Positions 9,066 through 19,448 of a stretch of DNA of 64,000 bases are shown here, one piece after another. The DNA is from Methanotorris igneus Kol 5. Its GTDB lineage: Archaea; AGJL01; Methanococci; Methanococcales; Methanococcaceae. The translations under genes were made by a program, and so were the position numbers. Positions within the stretch are counted from its first letter, which is position 1; each line of letters opens with the position of its first letter. Location of the stretch: the NCBI RefSeq assembly GCF_000214415.1, contig NC_015562.1, positions 124,001 to 188,000 on the forward strand, in the 5' to 3' direction. The notes under the pieces are model-generated. The model was not told where the DNA came from and searched no databases. It saw only the letters and a list, made by a program, of their open reading frames with translations.

Positions 9066-9992
9066 ATGAGTGACATAGTTCAGAGGATTAATCAGTTAAA
9101 GGAAGAGAAGAATGCTGTTATCTTAGCTCATAACTACCAACGAGAGGAAATTCAGAGGATTGCGGATTTTGTTGGGGATTCTTTGGAGCTTTGTATAAAG
9201 GCGAAGGAGACGGATGCTGATATTATTGTCTTTTGTGGAGTAGATTTTATGGCGGAAACTGCTAAAATTTTGAATAGTGACAAAAAAGTCCTCATACCAG
9301 AAATAAAAGATATCGAGTGTCCTATGGCTCATCAGTTGCCGGCTGAGGTTGTAAGGAGGGCGAAGGAGGAGCATCCTGATGCGATGGTTGTTGTTTATGT
9401 TAATACGCTTGCTGAGACAAAGGCTCTTGCGGATGCAACATGTACTTCAGCGAATGCGGATAGGGTAGTTAACTCTCTCGATTGTGATAAAGTTTTATTC
9501 GGTCCGGATAGAAATCTCGCATACTTTGTCTCAAAAAGAACTAACAAAGAGATTATTCCAATTCCTGAGGATGGGCATTGTTATGTGCATAAGAAGTTCA
9601 CTGTCGAGGATGTTAAGAGGGTTAGGAGAGAGTATCCGAATGCGGAACTTCTTGTGCATCCTGAGTGTGATCCAGAAGTTCAGGATTTGGCAGATTATGT
9701 TCTTAGCACTGGTGGAATGATAAGGCATGTTTTGAATTCTGATAAGAAGGAGTTTATTATCGGTACTGAGTGTGAGTTGATTACGAGGATAAAACTCGAA
9801 CTCGAAAAAACTGGAGAAGAGAAGGTATTAATTCCATTAAGGAAGGATGCTATTTGTGATCCAATGAAGAGAATAACGTTAGAAAAAGTTGAGAGATGCT
9901 TAAGAGAGGAAAAATACGAGATAACACTCGATGAGGAAATAATCAAAAAAGCAAGAATTGCAATAGAGAGGATGTTAAGTGTAAAAATTTAA
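9066..9992 (+). CDS. nadA: Quinolinate synthase NadA
   Basis: 308 residues. NadA condenses iminoaspartate with dihydroxyacetone phosphate to quinolinate in de novo NAD synthesis, using a 4Fe-4S cluster. The cluster-ligand regions are visible: FCGVDFMAETAK, the CTSANA/HPECDP region, and KDAICDPMKRITLEK. Also HNYQREEIQ near the N-terminus. ATG 9066 follows TGGAGGAG. It uses more GCG/CTC/CGA-type codons than its neighbours, possibly reflecting expression level. No nadB/nadX or nadC is adjacent. Confidence 0.95.
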   Translation: MSDIVQRINQLKEEKNAVILAHNYQREEIQRIADFVGDSLELCIKAKETDADIIVFCGVDFMAETAKILNSDKKVLIPEIKDIECPMAHQLPAEVVRRAKEEHPDAMVVVYVNTLAETKALADATCTSANADRVVNSLDCDKVLFGPDRNLAYFVSKRTNKEIIPIPEDGHCYVHKKFTVEDVKRVRREYPNAELLVHPECDPEVQDLADYVLSTGGMIRHVLNSDKKEFIIGTECELITRIKLELEKTGEEKVLIPLRKDAICDPMKRITLEKVERCLREEKYEITLDEEIIKKARIAIERMLSVKI

Positions 9993-10019
9993 CTTTACTG
10001 TATAAGAATAAGTGAGAGC

Positions 10020-10784
10020 ATGGAGGAAATTATAAAGGAAATAAGGTTAAAGGCATCAATGAAAGCATTGGAACGATTAAAAGAAGAAAATTTGATAGAT
10101 TTAGATGCATATAACAATTTGATGAATTTGTTGGATAGGAGAATCAAAGGTAAAAAATACTTTTATAAATTTGATGTAGAGCACAAACCTACAGCCGTTG
10201 TGGCATTTAGTGGTGGAGTCGATAGCTCTACTTCAGCATTGATCTCAAAGAATATTTTTGACGTTGTTGGAGTTACCGTATATTCAAACCATATTATGCA
10301 TGAGGAAGTTAAAAACCACGTAAAAAATCTTTCAAAAAAATTGGGCATAAAGCATGAATTTATAGACATTGATATGGACAAAATTGCCAAAGATATTGAA
10401 AAAGGTAAATATCATCCATGTGGAAGATGCCATAAAGCAGTTGAAGAGGCAGTTATAAATTATGCAAAAAATAATGGTATTAAATTTGTGGTTTTTGGGG
10501 ATTTGTTGTCTGTTGGGTATTTGTCAATTATTCCAATGGATGATGGATTAATAAGGATAAATATGCCTGCCTTCTTATCATTAACAAAAAATGAAAACAG
10601 AGAAATTTTAAGGCAAAATAATATAGAGATAAATCTTCCATATGGTTGCCCATTGGTAAAAAAAGCGCATGAGCATAAACACATGAGAAAATTTACAATC
10701 CAAAGAATTTTAAGGGAGGTTAGGGCACAAGTTGTAGACAAAGATGAAGGATTAAAAAACATTTTGGATATGCTTAATTTATGA
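10020..10784 (+). CDS. PP-loop (AANH-fold) ATPase
   Basis: 254 residues. The PP-loop motif SGGVDSS (about residues 64-70) marks an N-type ATP pyrophosphatase of the LarE/TilS/QueC/ThiI fold that adenylates a substrate. A CGRCH motif at about 138 and a later PYGCPLVKKAHEHKH may bind metal or act in sulfur transfer. An N-terminal helical extension of ~50 residues precedes the domain. It matches uncharacterised archaeal PP-loop proteins; whether it thiolates tRNA, acts on a cofactor or does something else cannot be told. It starts 27 bp after nadA and may be co-transcribed. Confidence 0.8.
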   Translation: MEEIIKEIRLKASMKALERLKEENLIDLDAYNNLMNLLDRRIKGKKYFYKFDVEHKPTAVVAFSGGVDSSTSALISKNIFDVVGVTVYSNHIMHEEVKNHVKNLSKKLGIKHEFIDIDMDKIAKDIEKGKYHPCGRCHKAVEEAVINYAKNNGIKFVVFGDLLSVGYLSIIPMDDGLIRINMPAFLSLTKNENREILRQNNIEINLPYGCPLVKKAHEHKHMRKFTIQRILREVRAQVVDKDEGLKNILDMLNL

Positions 10785-10845
10785 TTTTTTGACTTTTTTA
10801 CAATTTAAAAATTAATTTATCATGTAATAGTATAAATTTTATCGT

Positions 10846-11253
10846 TTATTTGTGTTTTAAACGTGGATCTAATTCATAAGCTTTCTCAAAGCATTTCCTC
10901 GCTTCTTGATATTTACCTATAGCTTTGAGTGCTAAACCTTTATTATACCATGCAACAGCAAAGTTGGGGTCTATTTCTAATGCCTTATCATAACATTTTA
11001 TAGCCTCTGAATATCTACCTAACTCATAAAGAGCTAATCCCTTGTTGTTCCATGCTTCAACAAAATCTGGCTCTATTTCCAATGCCTTATCGTAGCATTC
11101 TATTGCTTCTAAGTATTTACCAGAATCTTGAAGATCCCAACCTTTGTTATACCATTCAACAGCTTTAGGATCGTATCCAAAATTCAAACACATGCTCATA
11201 GATACAAATATTGAAATAACCCCCAATACCAACGCAGTTTTTGTGATTCTCAT
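10846..11253 (-). CDS. Secreted/membrane-anchored TPR protein
   Basis: 135 residues. An N-terminal hydrophobic segment (TKTALVLGVISIFVSMSMC) after a basic start looks like a signal peptide or anchor. Three TPR units follow (residues ~32-130) of the form AWNNKGLALYELGRYSEAI. Typical of small extracytoplasmic TPR proteins of Methanocaldococcus, presumably mediating protein contacts. Convergent with the PP-loop gene. Role unknown. Confidence 0.85.
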   Translation of the reverse strand: MRITKTALVLGVISIFVSMSMCLNFGYDPKAVEWYNKGWDLQDSGKYLEAIECYDKALEIEPDFVEAWNNKGLALYELGRYSEAIKCYDKALEIDPNFAVAWYNKGLALKAIGKYQEARKCFEKAYELDPRLKHK

Positions 11254-11465
11254 GAACCCACCTTTTTTGTAAAGTTTATAACTTTACAGATATCTTGCAC
11301 ATATTTCATTTATGCGTTGGATTTATTTAATTATTTATTCATTAACTATTGTTATTTTGTTATTGTTTTTCATATTTACATAAGATTTTATAAGTTGATT
11401 TTCATCATAATTTATAATAGATTTTGCACTAAGATTCTATTAAATAAATTGCTTTGGTGTTTAAA

Positions 11466-13811
11466 ATGGATGCGTTAGTTGATTTAACATACAAAACTGA
11501 AAATAATAGAGCAATTATTTACCTGTATTTAATTCAAAAAATATTGAAGGATGAAAATTTCAAACCATATTTTTACGTTGAATTGAAGGAAATGTCCAAC
11601 AACAGCATTGAAAAAATTAAGGGGTTTTTAAAGAAGAATGGACTTTTTCACTATGTTGAAGATATAGAGGTAGTTAAAAAACAAATACACAACAAAGAAA
11701 AGGAAATTTTGAAGATAATTACAAAACATCCAAAATATGTTCCTAAGTTGAGGATTTTAAAGGATCTTGATGAAGTTTTGGATATCTATGAGCATGATAT
11801 CCCATTTGCAAAGAGATATTTGATAGATAACGAACTAATCCCCATGACATATTGGGATTTTGAAAAAAATAAAATAAAAAGAAAGGATATTCCAAAATTA
11901 AAGGCGATAGCGTTTGACATGGAAGTTTATAATAGAAATGCTGAGCCAGACCCACAAAAAGACCCAATATTAATGGCAAGTTTCTATGCAGAGGATTTTA
12001 AGAAGGTAATTACCTACAAACCATTTAGCCATGAGTATGTTGAGGTTGTTAAAGATGAGAAAGAACTTATTGAGAGAATTATTGAAATTCTAAAAAATTA
12101 TGACATAATTTATACTTACAACGGGGACAATTTTGATTTTCCTTATTTAAAGAAAAGAGCAGAGGTTTATGGGATAAAGTTAAATTTGGGAAGGGATGGG
12201 GAAGAAATAAAAATTTCAAAAGGGGGTATGCATTTAAGAAGTTACATTCCTGGGAGGGTACATATTGATTTATACTCAATAGCGAGGAGATTGCTCCATT
12301 TAACAAAGTATAAGTTAGAGGATGTTGCATTGGAACTTTTTGGAGTTAAAAAATTAGAAGTTGGACATCAAAATATAGGCAAACTTTGGGAAGAAAATGA
12401 TGAAAAACTTATTGAATATTCCTTCCAAGATGCACTTTACACATTTAAGATTGGTGAGTATTTTTTACCTTTGGAGGTAATGTTTTCAAGGATTGTTAAT
12501 CAGACACTCTTTGAGATAACAAGGATGAGTAGCAGTCAGATGGTAGAATATCTCTTATTAAAAAATGCATTTAAAAACAACACAATTGCCCCAAATAAAC
12601 CTTCAAATGAAGAATACCAAAGAAGGTTAAAGGAGAGTTATGAGGGAGGCTATGTTAAAGAACCAATAAGAGGAATGCATGAAAGTATTGTTTCCTTCGA
12701 TTTCAAAGCTCTTTACCCTTCAATTATAATAAGCCACAACATAAGCCCAGATACCATTGATTGTGAGTGTTGTAAGGACGAATCAGAAAAGATTTTAGAG
12801 CATTGGTTCTGTAAAAAGAAAGAAGGATTAATACCAAAAACATTGAGAAATTTGGTTGAGAGGAGAATGGAGATTAAGAAAAAAATGAAAGAAAAAGCAA
12901 AAAAAGGAGAAATTGATGAAGAATATAAACTCTTTGATTATGAACAAAAGTCATTGAAGATTTTGGCAAATAGTCACTATGGTTATTTAGCTTTCCCAAG
13001 GGCAAGGTGGTATTCAAAAGAATGTGCAGAGGTTGTTACATACTTGGGGAGAAAATATATTCAACAAACCATCAAAGAGGCGGAGAAATTTGGGTTTAGG
13101 GTTATTTACAGCGATACTGACGGTTTTTATGCAATTTGGAAGGAAAAAATCAGCAAAGATGAACTAATCAAAAAAGTTCATGAATTTTTAGACATGATAA
13201 ACTCTAGACTCCCAGGAAACATGGAGTTGGAGTTTGAGGGCTTTTATAAGAGGGGAATTTTTGTAACAAAGAAAAGGTATGCACTAATAGATGAAAACAA
13301 TAAAATAACCATTAAGGGTCTGGAGTTCGTGAGGAGGGACTGGGCGAACATTGCAAAGAAAACACAAAAGGCAGTTTTAGAGACGCTTTTAATTGAGGGG
13401 GATGTAGAAAAGGCAACAAAAATCATTCAAGATGTAGTAGATGATTTAAAGAAGGGGAAAGTAAACAAGGAGGACTTAATAATATATACTCAACTAACAA
13501 AAGACCCCAAGGAATATAAAACAACCGCCCCGCATGTTGAAGTTGCAAAGAGAATATTGAAGAAAGGTGGAAGGTTAAGGATAGGGGATGTTATTGGCTA
13601 CATTATAACGAGTGGTGAAAAATCAATAAGTGAGAGGGCAAAACTTCCAGAAGAAGCTGAGGATTATGATGTCGAATATTACATAGAGAACCAAATCCTT
13701 CCACCAGTTTTGAGGATTATGGAGGCATTGGGAGTTTCAAAGGAGGAACTTAAAAATTTTGGTAAGCAGGTTACATTAGATGATTTCTTTAAAATAAACA
13801 AAAAAGAATAA
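11466..13811 (+). CDS. polB: B-family replicative DNA polymerase (PolB), intein-free
   Basis: About 781 residues from ATG 11466, preceded by TTGGTG. 3'-5' exonuclease motifs: FDMEVY (Exo I), YNGDNFDFPYLKKRA (Exo II) and YSFQDALYTFKIG (Exo III). Polymerase motifs: SFDFKALYPSIIISHN (A), LKILANSHYGYLAF (B) and VIYSDTDGFYAIWK (C). The C-terminal QVTLDDFFK resembles a PIP box for the sliding clamp. The M. jannaschii orthologue is known to carry inteins in such conserved motifs; here all the motifs are uninterrupted. Flanked by its own 200-bp upstream region. Confidence 0.95.
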   Translation: MDALVDLTYKTENNRAIIYLYLIQKILKDENFKPYFYVELKEMSNNSIEKIKGFLKKNGLFHYVEDIEVVKKQIHNKEKEILKIITKHPKYVPKLRILKDLDEVLDIYEHDIPFAKRYLIDNELIPMTYWDFEKNKIKRKDIPKLKAIAFDMEVYNRNAEPDPQKDPILMASFYAEDFKKVITYKPFSHEYVEVVKDEKELIERIIEILKNYDIIYTYNGDNFDFPYLKKRAEVYGIKLNLGRDGEEIKISKGGMHLRSYIPGRVHIDLYSIARRLLHLTKYKLEDVALELFGVKKLEVGHQNIGKLWEENDEKLIEYSFQDALYTFKIGEYFLPLEVMFSRIVNQTLFEITRMSSSQMVEYLLLKNAFKNNTIAPNKPSNEEYQRRLKESYEGGYVKEPIRGMHESIVSFDFKALYPSIIISHNISPDTIDCECCKDESEKILEHWFCKKKEGLIPKTLRNLVERRMEIKKKMKEKAKKGEIDEEYKLFDYEQKSLKILANSHYGYLAFPRARWYSKECAEVVTYLGRKYIQQTIKEAEKFGFRVIYSDTDGFYAIWKEKISKDELIKKVHEFLDMINSRLPGNMELEFEGFYKRGIFVTKKRYALIDENNKITIKGLEFVRRDWANIAKKTQKAVLETLLIEGDVEKATKIIQDVVDDLKKGKVNKEDLIIYTQLTKDPKEYKTTAPHVEVAKRILKKGGRLRIGDVIGYIITSGEKSISERAKLPEEAEDYDVEYYIENQILPPVLRIMEALGVSKEELKNFGKQVTLDDFFKINKKE

Positions 13812-13829
13812 CAATCATTAAAGTTTTAG

Positions 13830-15488
13830 TTAAACAAACAAATCAACAATTTTCATATCTTTTACGAGTCCTTTGTCAGTTATTTTCAATTCTGGAATTA
13901 CTGGGAGAGATAGGAAGGACATAGATAAGAATATATCTTCAAATCTACTCCAATTTTTTACTTTATCTTCCATAGATAGAGTTTTTTCCAAAACATAATC
14001 TCCATCATCACCCATAATCCCCCCAATATATAACTTTAAGTAATCCACAACTTCTCCATCCTTAACAGCAACAAAACCCCCACCAATGTCCTTTAAGAAA
14101 TTAACTGCCAATGCTATATCTTCCTCATCATTTCCAACAACAATAACGTTGTGCGAATCATGAGCATAGGAAGACGCCACAACACCTTCTTTTAAAAAAT
14201 CAAAAATTAATCCCTTCCCAATATTGTTTGTATTTTTATGCCTCTCCAAAACAAATATTTTGTTTATTTTGTTTTTGTCTTTTAATTTTATTGCCTCTTC
14301 AACATCCATAATAATCTCATTTGTTATTAGAGAGTGTTCAATAGGCTCAATAACTCTAACGCTTCTATCTTTAATATTGTAGTCAATCCCCTCAATTAAA
14401 AAGTCTTCTTTCTTTTTATAGTTGTAGTTTATGGTGGATTTTTGTTTAACTGTTTTGATGCCGTTATTTTTGCTTTTGCTTTTTTCCTTTATTATCTCAT
14501 CCAAAAATTTTCCCTTAACAACAATATCCCACACATCAAAATTATTCAAATCATTAAAAATAATTAAACTTGCTTCATTTCCTGGTTTTATTCCTACATC
14601 AAACCCAAAATAGTTTGCTGGGTTTATGGTTACCATTTGGATTGCCTCAACAGGAGAAACGTATTTTGTTGCTTTTCTTAGGATGTTGAGCATATATTTG
14701 TTGCTTAAATCTTTAATAGATACATCATCACTAACCAACATTATATTTCTTTTATCTTTAATTTTTTTGGTCATAGAGAGAAGGTTTATATTTTTTGATG
14801 CCGTTCCTTCCCTAACCATTAACTTTAAGCCCAACCTTAGTTTTTCCAATGCTTCCTCTTCCTCAGTGCACTCATGATCCGACATGATACCATGGGAGAT
14901 ATATTTGCATAAATCTAATCCTTTTAGTTGGGGACAGTGCCCATCTATTAATTTCCCTGCTCTTTTTACAACTTCTATTTTTCTTATGACTTCCTCATCC
15001 TCATTTATAACCCCAACATAATTCATAACTTCTCCTAAACCTAAAACATTTGGTAGAGTTATGAGTTCTTCAATATCCTCAACACCAATAACCGCCCCAT
15101 TGGTTTCCAATTCTGTTGCTGGAACACATGAAGGAATCATAACATAAACATCCAAAATCTCCGCATCATTCATCATGAACAAAATCCCTTCCCTGCCAAG
15201 GACATTTGCAATCTCATGAGGATCTATAACAACCTTTGTAACTCCACTCTTTAATGCAAATTTCTCAAATTCAGAGGGGATAATGTGGGAAGATTCTATG
15301 TGAATGTGGGCATCTATAAAAGTGGGGGATATGTATCTCCCATTTAAATCGATTATTTTGGCGTCGGGAATTTCAATATTGCCATCAAAATCCACAAAGA
15401 TTATTCTATCTCCTTCTATCCCTACATTTCCTTTAATTATTTCCCCACTATAGACATCAATAATTTTCCCATTTTTAAAGACAATCAT
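13830..15488 (-). CDS. ade: Adenine deaminase
   Basis: 552 residues, the normal length for AdeC/Ade (EC 3.5.4.2), which converts adenine to hypoxanthine in purine salvage. Amidohydrolase features: [17 protein letters not shown] with HxH metal ligands, [27 protein letters not shown] with the metal Asp/His, and [15 protein letters not shown] in the C-terminal half. Start ATG 15488 follows GGTAGGGAT. Convergent with polB. With the deaminase at 45882-47165 it would channel adenine compounds from SAM by-products toward hypoxanthine. Confidence 0.93.
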   Translation of the reverse strand: MIVFKNGKIIDVYSGEIIKGNVGIEGDRIIFVDFDGNIEIPDAKIIDLNGRYISPTFIDAHIHIESSHIIPSEFEKFALKSGVTKVVIDPHEIANVLGREGILFMMNDAEILDVYVMIPSCVPATELETNGAVIGVEDIEELITLPNVLGLGEVMNYVGVINEDEEVIRKIEVVKRAGKLIDGHCPQLKGLDLCKYISHGIMSDHECTEEEEALEKLRLGLKLMVREGTASKNINLLSMTKKIKDKRNIMLVSDDVSIKDLSNKYMLNILRKATKYVSPVEAIQMVTINPANYFGFDVGIKPGNEASLIIFNDLNNFDVWDIVVKGKFLDEIIKEKSKSKNNGIKTVKQKSTINYNYKKKEDFLIEGIDYNIKDRSVRVIEPIEHSLITNEIIMDVEEAIKLKDKNKINKIFVLERHKNTNNIGKGLIFDFLKEGVVASSYAHDSHNVIVVGNDEEDIALAVNFLKDIGGGFVAVKDGEVVDYLKLYIGGIMGDDGDYVLEKTLSMEDKVKNWSRFEDIFLSMSFLSLPVIPELKITDKGLVKDMKIVDLFV

Positions 15489-15542
15489 AATATCCCTACC
15501 AAATTAAAACTTTAAATTTACCATTAGTTGTCGCTAAGAAAG

Positions 15543-15562
15543 CACCGCCCTTTAGGGCGGTG
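15543..15562. repeat. IS200/IS605-like end hairpin
   Basis: CACCGCCC-TTTA-GGGCGGTG, a perfect 8-bp G+C stem with TTTA loop, preceded by AGAAAG. This form is typical of the right-end hairpins of IS200/IS605 (TnpB) elements. No tnpA or tnpB is nearby, so it would be a solo end. A second hairpin, ACAAAAACC-TAC-GGTTTTTGT, follows at 15573-15593, and element A2 starts at the next base. Confidence 0.45.
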
Positions 15563-15593
15563 ATGAATTCAGACAAAAACCTACGGTTTTTGT

Positions 15594-15746
15594 TATAGTT
15601 GTTTGCCAAATTTTACGGCAAAACTTTGTTTTGCCATTATTTTTTAAAAGGATGATAAATCAATTCAATTATAAAATTCCAAATAAAGATTAATTATCCC
15701 TTAAATTTAATGAAGTTTTTATTCATTTGTAAGGCAAACAACTATA
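15594..15746. repeat. TATAGTYGT MITE-like element A2
   Basis: 153 bp with perfect 14-bp terminal inverted repeats TATAGTTGTTTGCC / GGCAAACAACTATA. Internal hairpin GGCAAAAC-TTT-GTTTTGCC at 15617-15635. Its right end is followed by a G+C-rich stretch with TCTCC/GGAGA pairing (15748-15769) that recurs in altered form beside another right end at 22063. Confidence 0.8.
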
Positions 15747-15804
15747 CTCTCCTCGCTTGCGCTCGGAGATAGGGGAGGCGAGTGAGACAAGTATTAAGTT
15801 TATA

Positions 15805-15991
15805 TATAGTCAGTGACAAAAAGTATTAAAATTAATGAAGGTAAAAACGACTGTCTCCTATTGGGAGGTAGTCATCTTTGCTTTTATAACAAAAATATTT
15901 AGAATATTAACATTAATTAAATTTTCTAAAAATTCATCAACCACGACAAAAATTTAACTTTGAATATATATCACTTCTGCACACGACTATA
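15805..15991. repeat. TATAGTYGT MITE-like element A5
   Basis: About 187 bp from TATAGTCAGTG to CTGCACACGACTATA. The left end is diverged; the right end is canonical. Inside, around 15849-15873, GACTGTCTCC...GGGAGGTAGTC can fold. With A2 it fills most of the 680-bp gap 15489-16170; the remainder is AT-rich leader of the GTPase gene, with nothing else recognised. Confidence 0.55.
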
Positions 15992-16170
15992 ATTTAACTT
16001 TATTTGAAATTTTACAGTTAGTTTATTGTTCTTTTGAAACAAATAAGTGCAAGAAAATTCATAAACAACTTTTTTATTCCCTAAAATATGAATTTAAAAA
16101 CAAACACGAATTTAAACATAAATTTAAAATCAACAAATTTTAAAAAACTTTGCTATTTGTAGGTGGGAAC

Positions 16171-17268
16171 ATGAGATATAAAAAAGTTCCAGTTAAAAAG
16201 ATTGTCAATAAAATTATTAATGAGTGTGATGTTATTTTGTTAGTTTTAGATGCCAGAGACCCAGAGACAACAAGAAATAAAGAGTTAGAGGAGAAAATAA
16301 AGAAAATGAATAAAGAGTTGATTTATGTTTTAAATAAGGCAGATTTGGTCCCAAAGGAAGTTTTGGAAAAGTGGAAGGAAAAATTGGGCAATGCAGTATT
16401 TATGAGTGCAAAATATAGGATGGGAACAAAAATACTTAGAGATAAAATAAAAGAATACCTAAAAAAGAACAACATAAAAGAAGGAAAGGTTGGAGTTGTT
16501 GGTTATCCAAACGTTGGAAAATCCTCCATAATAAATGCATTAACTGGGAGAAGGAGTGCGTTAACTGGTTCTTTGGCAGGATTAACAAAAGGAGAGCAGT
16601 GGATTAGATTAACAAAAAATATAAAGTTGTTAGACACTCCGGGAGTTTTAGAGATGAAGGATGAGGATGAATTAATAATTTCTGGAGCATTGAGACTTGA
16701 AAAGGCAGAAAACCTAATCTCCCCAGCATTAAAGATATTGAAGAGGTTGCATGATTTTGACAAAACAATAATCCCAAACTACTATGGGGTTGAGGTTGAT
16801 GAGATAAACGAGGAACTCCTTAAAAAAATTGGAAAAAAACTGAAATATTTAAAAAAGGGTAATGAGGTTGATTTGGATAGAACGGCAAAGAGTATAATAA
16901 AGGATTTCCAAGATGGGAAATTAAACTACTACAATGTAGAGATAAAAAAATATGGACAAGAACGGCAAAGAAACATAGAATTTATAACAAGATATCTAAA
17001 AGATTTTCCATTTATTGACGATGCAAAGATGATAATTAATCATTTGAGTGATTTCGATGACTTGAAGAGATTAAAAATAAAACCTGTTTTGGGAGAAGAG
17101 ACTATTAATGGAACTACTCTTGTTATTTCCTTTGGAGAAAAAACTGTTGATGCTGGAAGAAAAAAGGTTGAGGAATATGCAAAAGAACATAACATAGAGT
17201 TGTATTCAAAATTTGGTGATAAGATAGGGAGAAATAGAGTGTTTGTTGGTGTTGGGACAAAACTTTAA
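16171..17268 (+). CDS. Circularly permuted GTPase (YlqF/MJ1464 type)
   Basis: About 365 residues from ATG 16171 (AGGTGGGAAC precedes it). The G motifs are permuted: G4 NKADL comes first, then G1 GYPNVGKSS, and G3 DTPG. The N-terminal LDARDPETTRNKELE is typical of the YlqF/YawG family, GTPases involved in ribosome assembly. The C-terminal ~130 residues are specific to archaeal members. Monocistronic or transcribed with the following AIM24-like gene. Confidence 0.9.
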   Translation: MRYKKVPVKKIVNKIINECDVILLVLDARDPETTRNKELEEKIKKMNKELIYVLNKADLVPKEVLEKWKEKLGNAVFMSAKYRMGTKILRDKIKEYLKKNNIKEGKVGVVGYPNVGKSSIINALTGRRSALTGSLAGLTKGEQWIRLTKNIKLLDTPGVLEMKDEDELIISGALRLEKAENLISPALKILKRLHDFDKTIIPNYYGVEVDEINEELLKKIGKKLKYLKKGNEVDLDRTAKSIIKDFQDGKLNYYNVEIKKYGQERQRNIEFITRYLKDFPFIDDAKMIINHLSDFDDLKRLKIKPVLGEETINGTTLVISFGEKTVDAGRKKVEEYAKEHNIELYSKFGDKIGRNRVFVGVGTKL

Positions 17269-17363
17269 AGTTAAGATAGATACAAAATTATTTAAAGTAT
17301 AATAGAGTAAAATAATAGTAAAGTAATTTTGAATTATAATGTACAACAAGAAGATGTGGTATC

Positions 17364-18032
17364 ATGAGAGGAAAAGATTATGAATTTGAAATAAAATATA
17401 CTCCCAGTTATTCGTTGCTTGAAGTTAAGTTAGACAACCAAGAAATTAATGCTGAGACGGGAGCAATGGTCTATATGGATACTTCAATAAAAGTAAATAC
17501 AAACCTAAAAGGTGGACTTCTTGGAGCATTAAAAAGGGCAATTGTTGGAGAAAGTGTTTTTATAAATACATTTAGTGGAAGTGGAAGAATAGGATTTGCC
17601 CCATCAGCACCTGGAGATATAGTACATCATGTTTTAGATGGGACTTTATATGCCCAAAGTGGTTCTTACTTAGCATCATCCCCAAATATAGAAATAGACA
17701 CAAAATTTGGAGGAGCTAAGACATTTTTTGGAGGAAAAGGATTATTTTTAATTAAATTAGAAGGAGAGGGGGATATATTTTTATCAAGTTTTGGGGCTAT
17801 TGAAGAGATAGAGTTGAATGATGAAAGTATTATTGTTGATAACGGGCATCTTGTGGCATTTACCGAAGGTTTAGATTATAAACTTACTAAATTAGGTAGT
17901 TTGAAATCCGCAATACTTGGAGGAGAAGGTAAAGTTTATGAGTTTAGCGGAACAGGGAAGATATATATCCAATCAAGAAGTTTTGAGGCATTTGTTGGAA
18001 CGATTATGCCGTATATAGAACCAAAAAAATAA
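17364..18032 (+). CDS. AIM24-family (TIGR00266-like) protein
   Basis: 222 residues, rich in glycine and beta strands: NAETGAMVYMDTSIKV, TFSGSGRIGFAPSAPGDIVHH, FGGKGLFLIKLEGEGDIFLSSFG, GTIMPYIEPKK. This is the conserved AIM24/TIGR00266 fold found in bacteria, archaea and mitochondria. Biochemical function is not established. No signal peptide. It lies 95 bp after the GTPase and is convergent with the aminotransferase. Confidence 0.85.
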   Translation: MRGKDYEFEIKYTPSYSLLEVKLDNQEINAETGAMVYMDTSIKVNTNLKGGLLGALKRAIVGESVFINTFSGSGRIGFAPSAPGDIVHHVLDGTLYAQSGSYLASSPNIEIDTKFGGAKTFFGGKGLFLIKLEGEGDIFLSSFGAIEEIELNDESIIVDNGHLVAFTEGLDYKLTKLGSLKSAILGGEGKVYEFSGTGKIYIQSRSFEAFVGTIMPYIEPKK

Positions 18033-18042
18033 GAAATATGGC

Positions 18043-19155
18043 TTAAAAATTGTTTTCTATAAATTCTTCTATCCTCTCCATCCCTTCTTTTATTTTTTCG
18101 TAGGAATTTGCGTAGGAGATTCTTATATGGTTTTTCCCAGCACTTCCAAATGCTATGCCAGGAACAGTGGCGACCTTTTTCTCCTCAAGTAATTTGGTTG
18201 AGAACTCCCTCCCATCCATGCCTATATTTGGGAATACATAATAAGCACCGATGGGGTTGTTAACTTCCCAACCGAAGGATTTAACATACTTTAAAACCAA
18301 TCTTCTCCTCCTATCAAATTCTTTAATCATCTCATCTCTTGCTTTTTTAACGTCCTCATCAAAAACCTTTAATGCCCCATATTGAACAAATGTTGTTGGA
18401 GCAATGAACAAATTCTGTTGTAGTTTTAAAATGGCATTTATAATCTCCTTGTTTGATATAACATAACCTATCCTCCACCCAGTCATAGCGTAGAGTTTTG
18501 AGAATCCATTGACTACTATGGTTTTTTCTAAATTTTCATCAAATTCTATTGCAGATATGTGTTTTCCTTCATAAATAAGGCCCGAGTAGATTTCATCAGA
18601 TATCACATAGGGGATGTTTTCATAAATCTCCTCAAAAATCTCCCTTGAAATAACTTCTCCCAATGGATTTGATGGGGAATTTATTATAACTGCTTTAGTT
18701 CTCTTGCTTATGTAACTTTCAATATCCTCAAAATTGCAATAAACTGGAACTCCTCCACAAAACTTGATTATGTTCCTATAGCATGGGTAGGAAGGATTTT
18801 GTATTAAGACCTTATCTCCCTTATCTATTATTGATGAGATTGCAAAGAACAAACCTAAACTTGAACCTCCAGTTATTATTATATTATTTGGAGAAACATC
18901 TACACCATACTCCCCCTTATATTCCTCAGAAATTTTTTCCCTCAAATCATAAATCCCCAAACTGTCTGTATAGTGGGTTTTGCCGTCCTTTAAAGCATTT
19001 AGGCATGCATCAACTATAGGTTTTGGTGTATCAAAATCTGGCTCACCAATCTCTAAATGAATGACATCTTCCCCTCTTCTCTCCATCTCTTCACATTTTG
19101 CCAAAATATCCATAACTTCAAAAGATTCAAAGTTTATAACCCTCTCTGAAAGCAT
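18043..19155 (-). CDS. Class I/II aminotransferase, probable aspartate aminotransferase
   Basis: 370 residues. PLP fold type I signatures: GEPDFDTPKPIVDAC, TGGSSLGLFFAISS, NSPSNPLG, SDEIYSGL, the Schiff-base lysine in NGFSKLYAMTGWRIGYV, and substrate-carboxylate arginine in HIRISYANSYE. It is very like the M. jannaschii protein annotated as aspartate aminotransferase (MJ0001, recalled). Substrate range is untested. Own upstream region with repeat element A3. Confidence 0.88.
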   Translation of the reverse strand: MLSERVINFESFEVMDILAKCEEMERRGEDVIHLEIGEPDFDTPKPIVDACLNALKDGKTHYTDSLGIYDLREKISEEYKGEYGVDVSPNNIIITGGSSLGLFFAISSIIDKGDKVLIQNPSYPCYRNIIKFCGGVPVYCNFEDIESYISKRTKAVIINSPSNPLGEVISREIFEEIYENIPYVISDEIYSGLIYEGKHISAIEFDENLEKTIVVNGFSKLYAMTGWRIGYVISNKEIINAILKLQQNLFIAPTTFVQYGALKVFDEDVKKARDEMIKEFDRRRRLVLKYVKSFGWEVNNPIGAYYVFPNIGMDGREFSTKLLEEKKVATVPGIAFGSAGKNHIRISYANSYEKIKEGMERIEEFIENNF

Positions 19156-19255
19156 ATTCTCACTATTTGTTTTTTAGTTAGATTTATTAATTTGAAATTA
19201 ACATAGATTACAACATAAAACTTAAACAATTAAATTTAAATAATCTTATACCATT

Positions 19256-19405
19256 TATAGTTGTTTGCGAATTCTTTATAATCAAGTCCTAATAATTTTA
19301 AGCTGGCAAAGATTTTTCTTTTAAATTTTGAATAGACTGTATAATAAATAAATTTAAGATAAATTTAAGTGTGTCTTTGTCCATATTCTAACGCAAACAA
19401 CCAAC
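19256..19405. repeat. TATAGTYGT MITE-like element A3 (degenerate right end)
   Basis: It starts TATAGTTGTTTGCG and ends near ACGCAAACAACCAACT, where the final CTATA is lost. About 150 bp. Lies between the divergent aminotransferase and MAT genes, so it may contribute promoter sequence to either. Confidence 0.6.
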
Positions 19406-19448
19406 TCTATGCTAATTTATTAAAAATTACTTTAATAAAGGTGATGAA

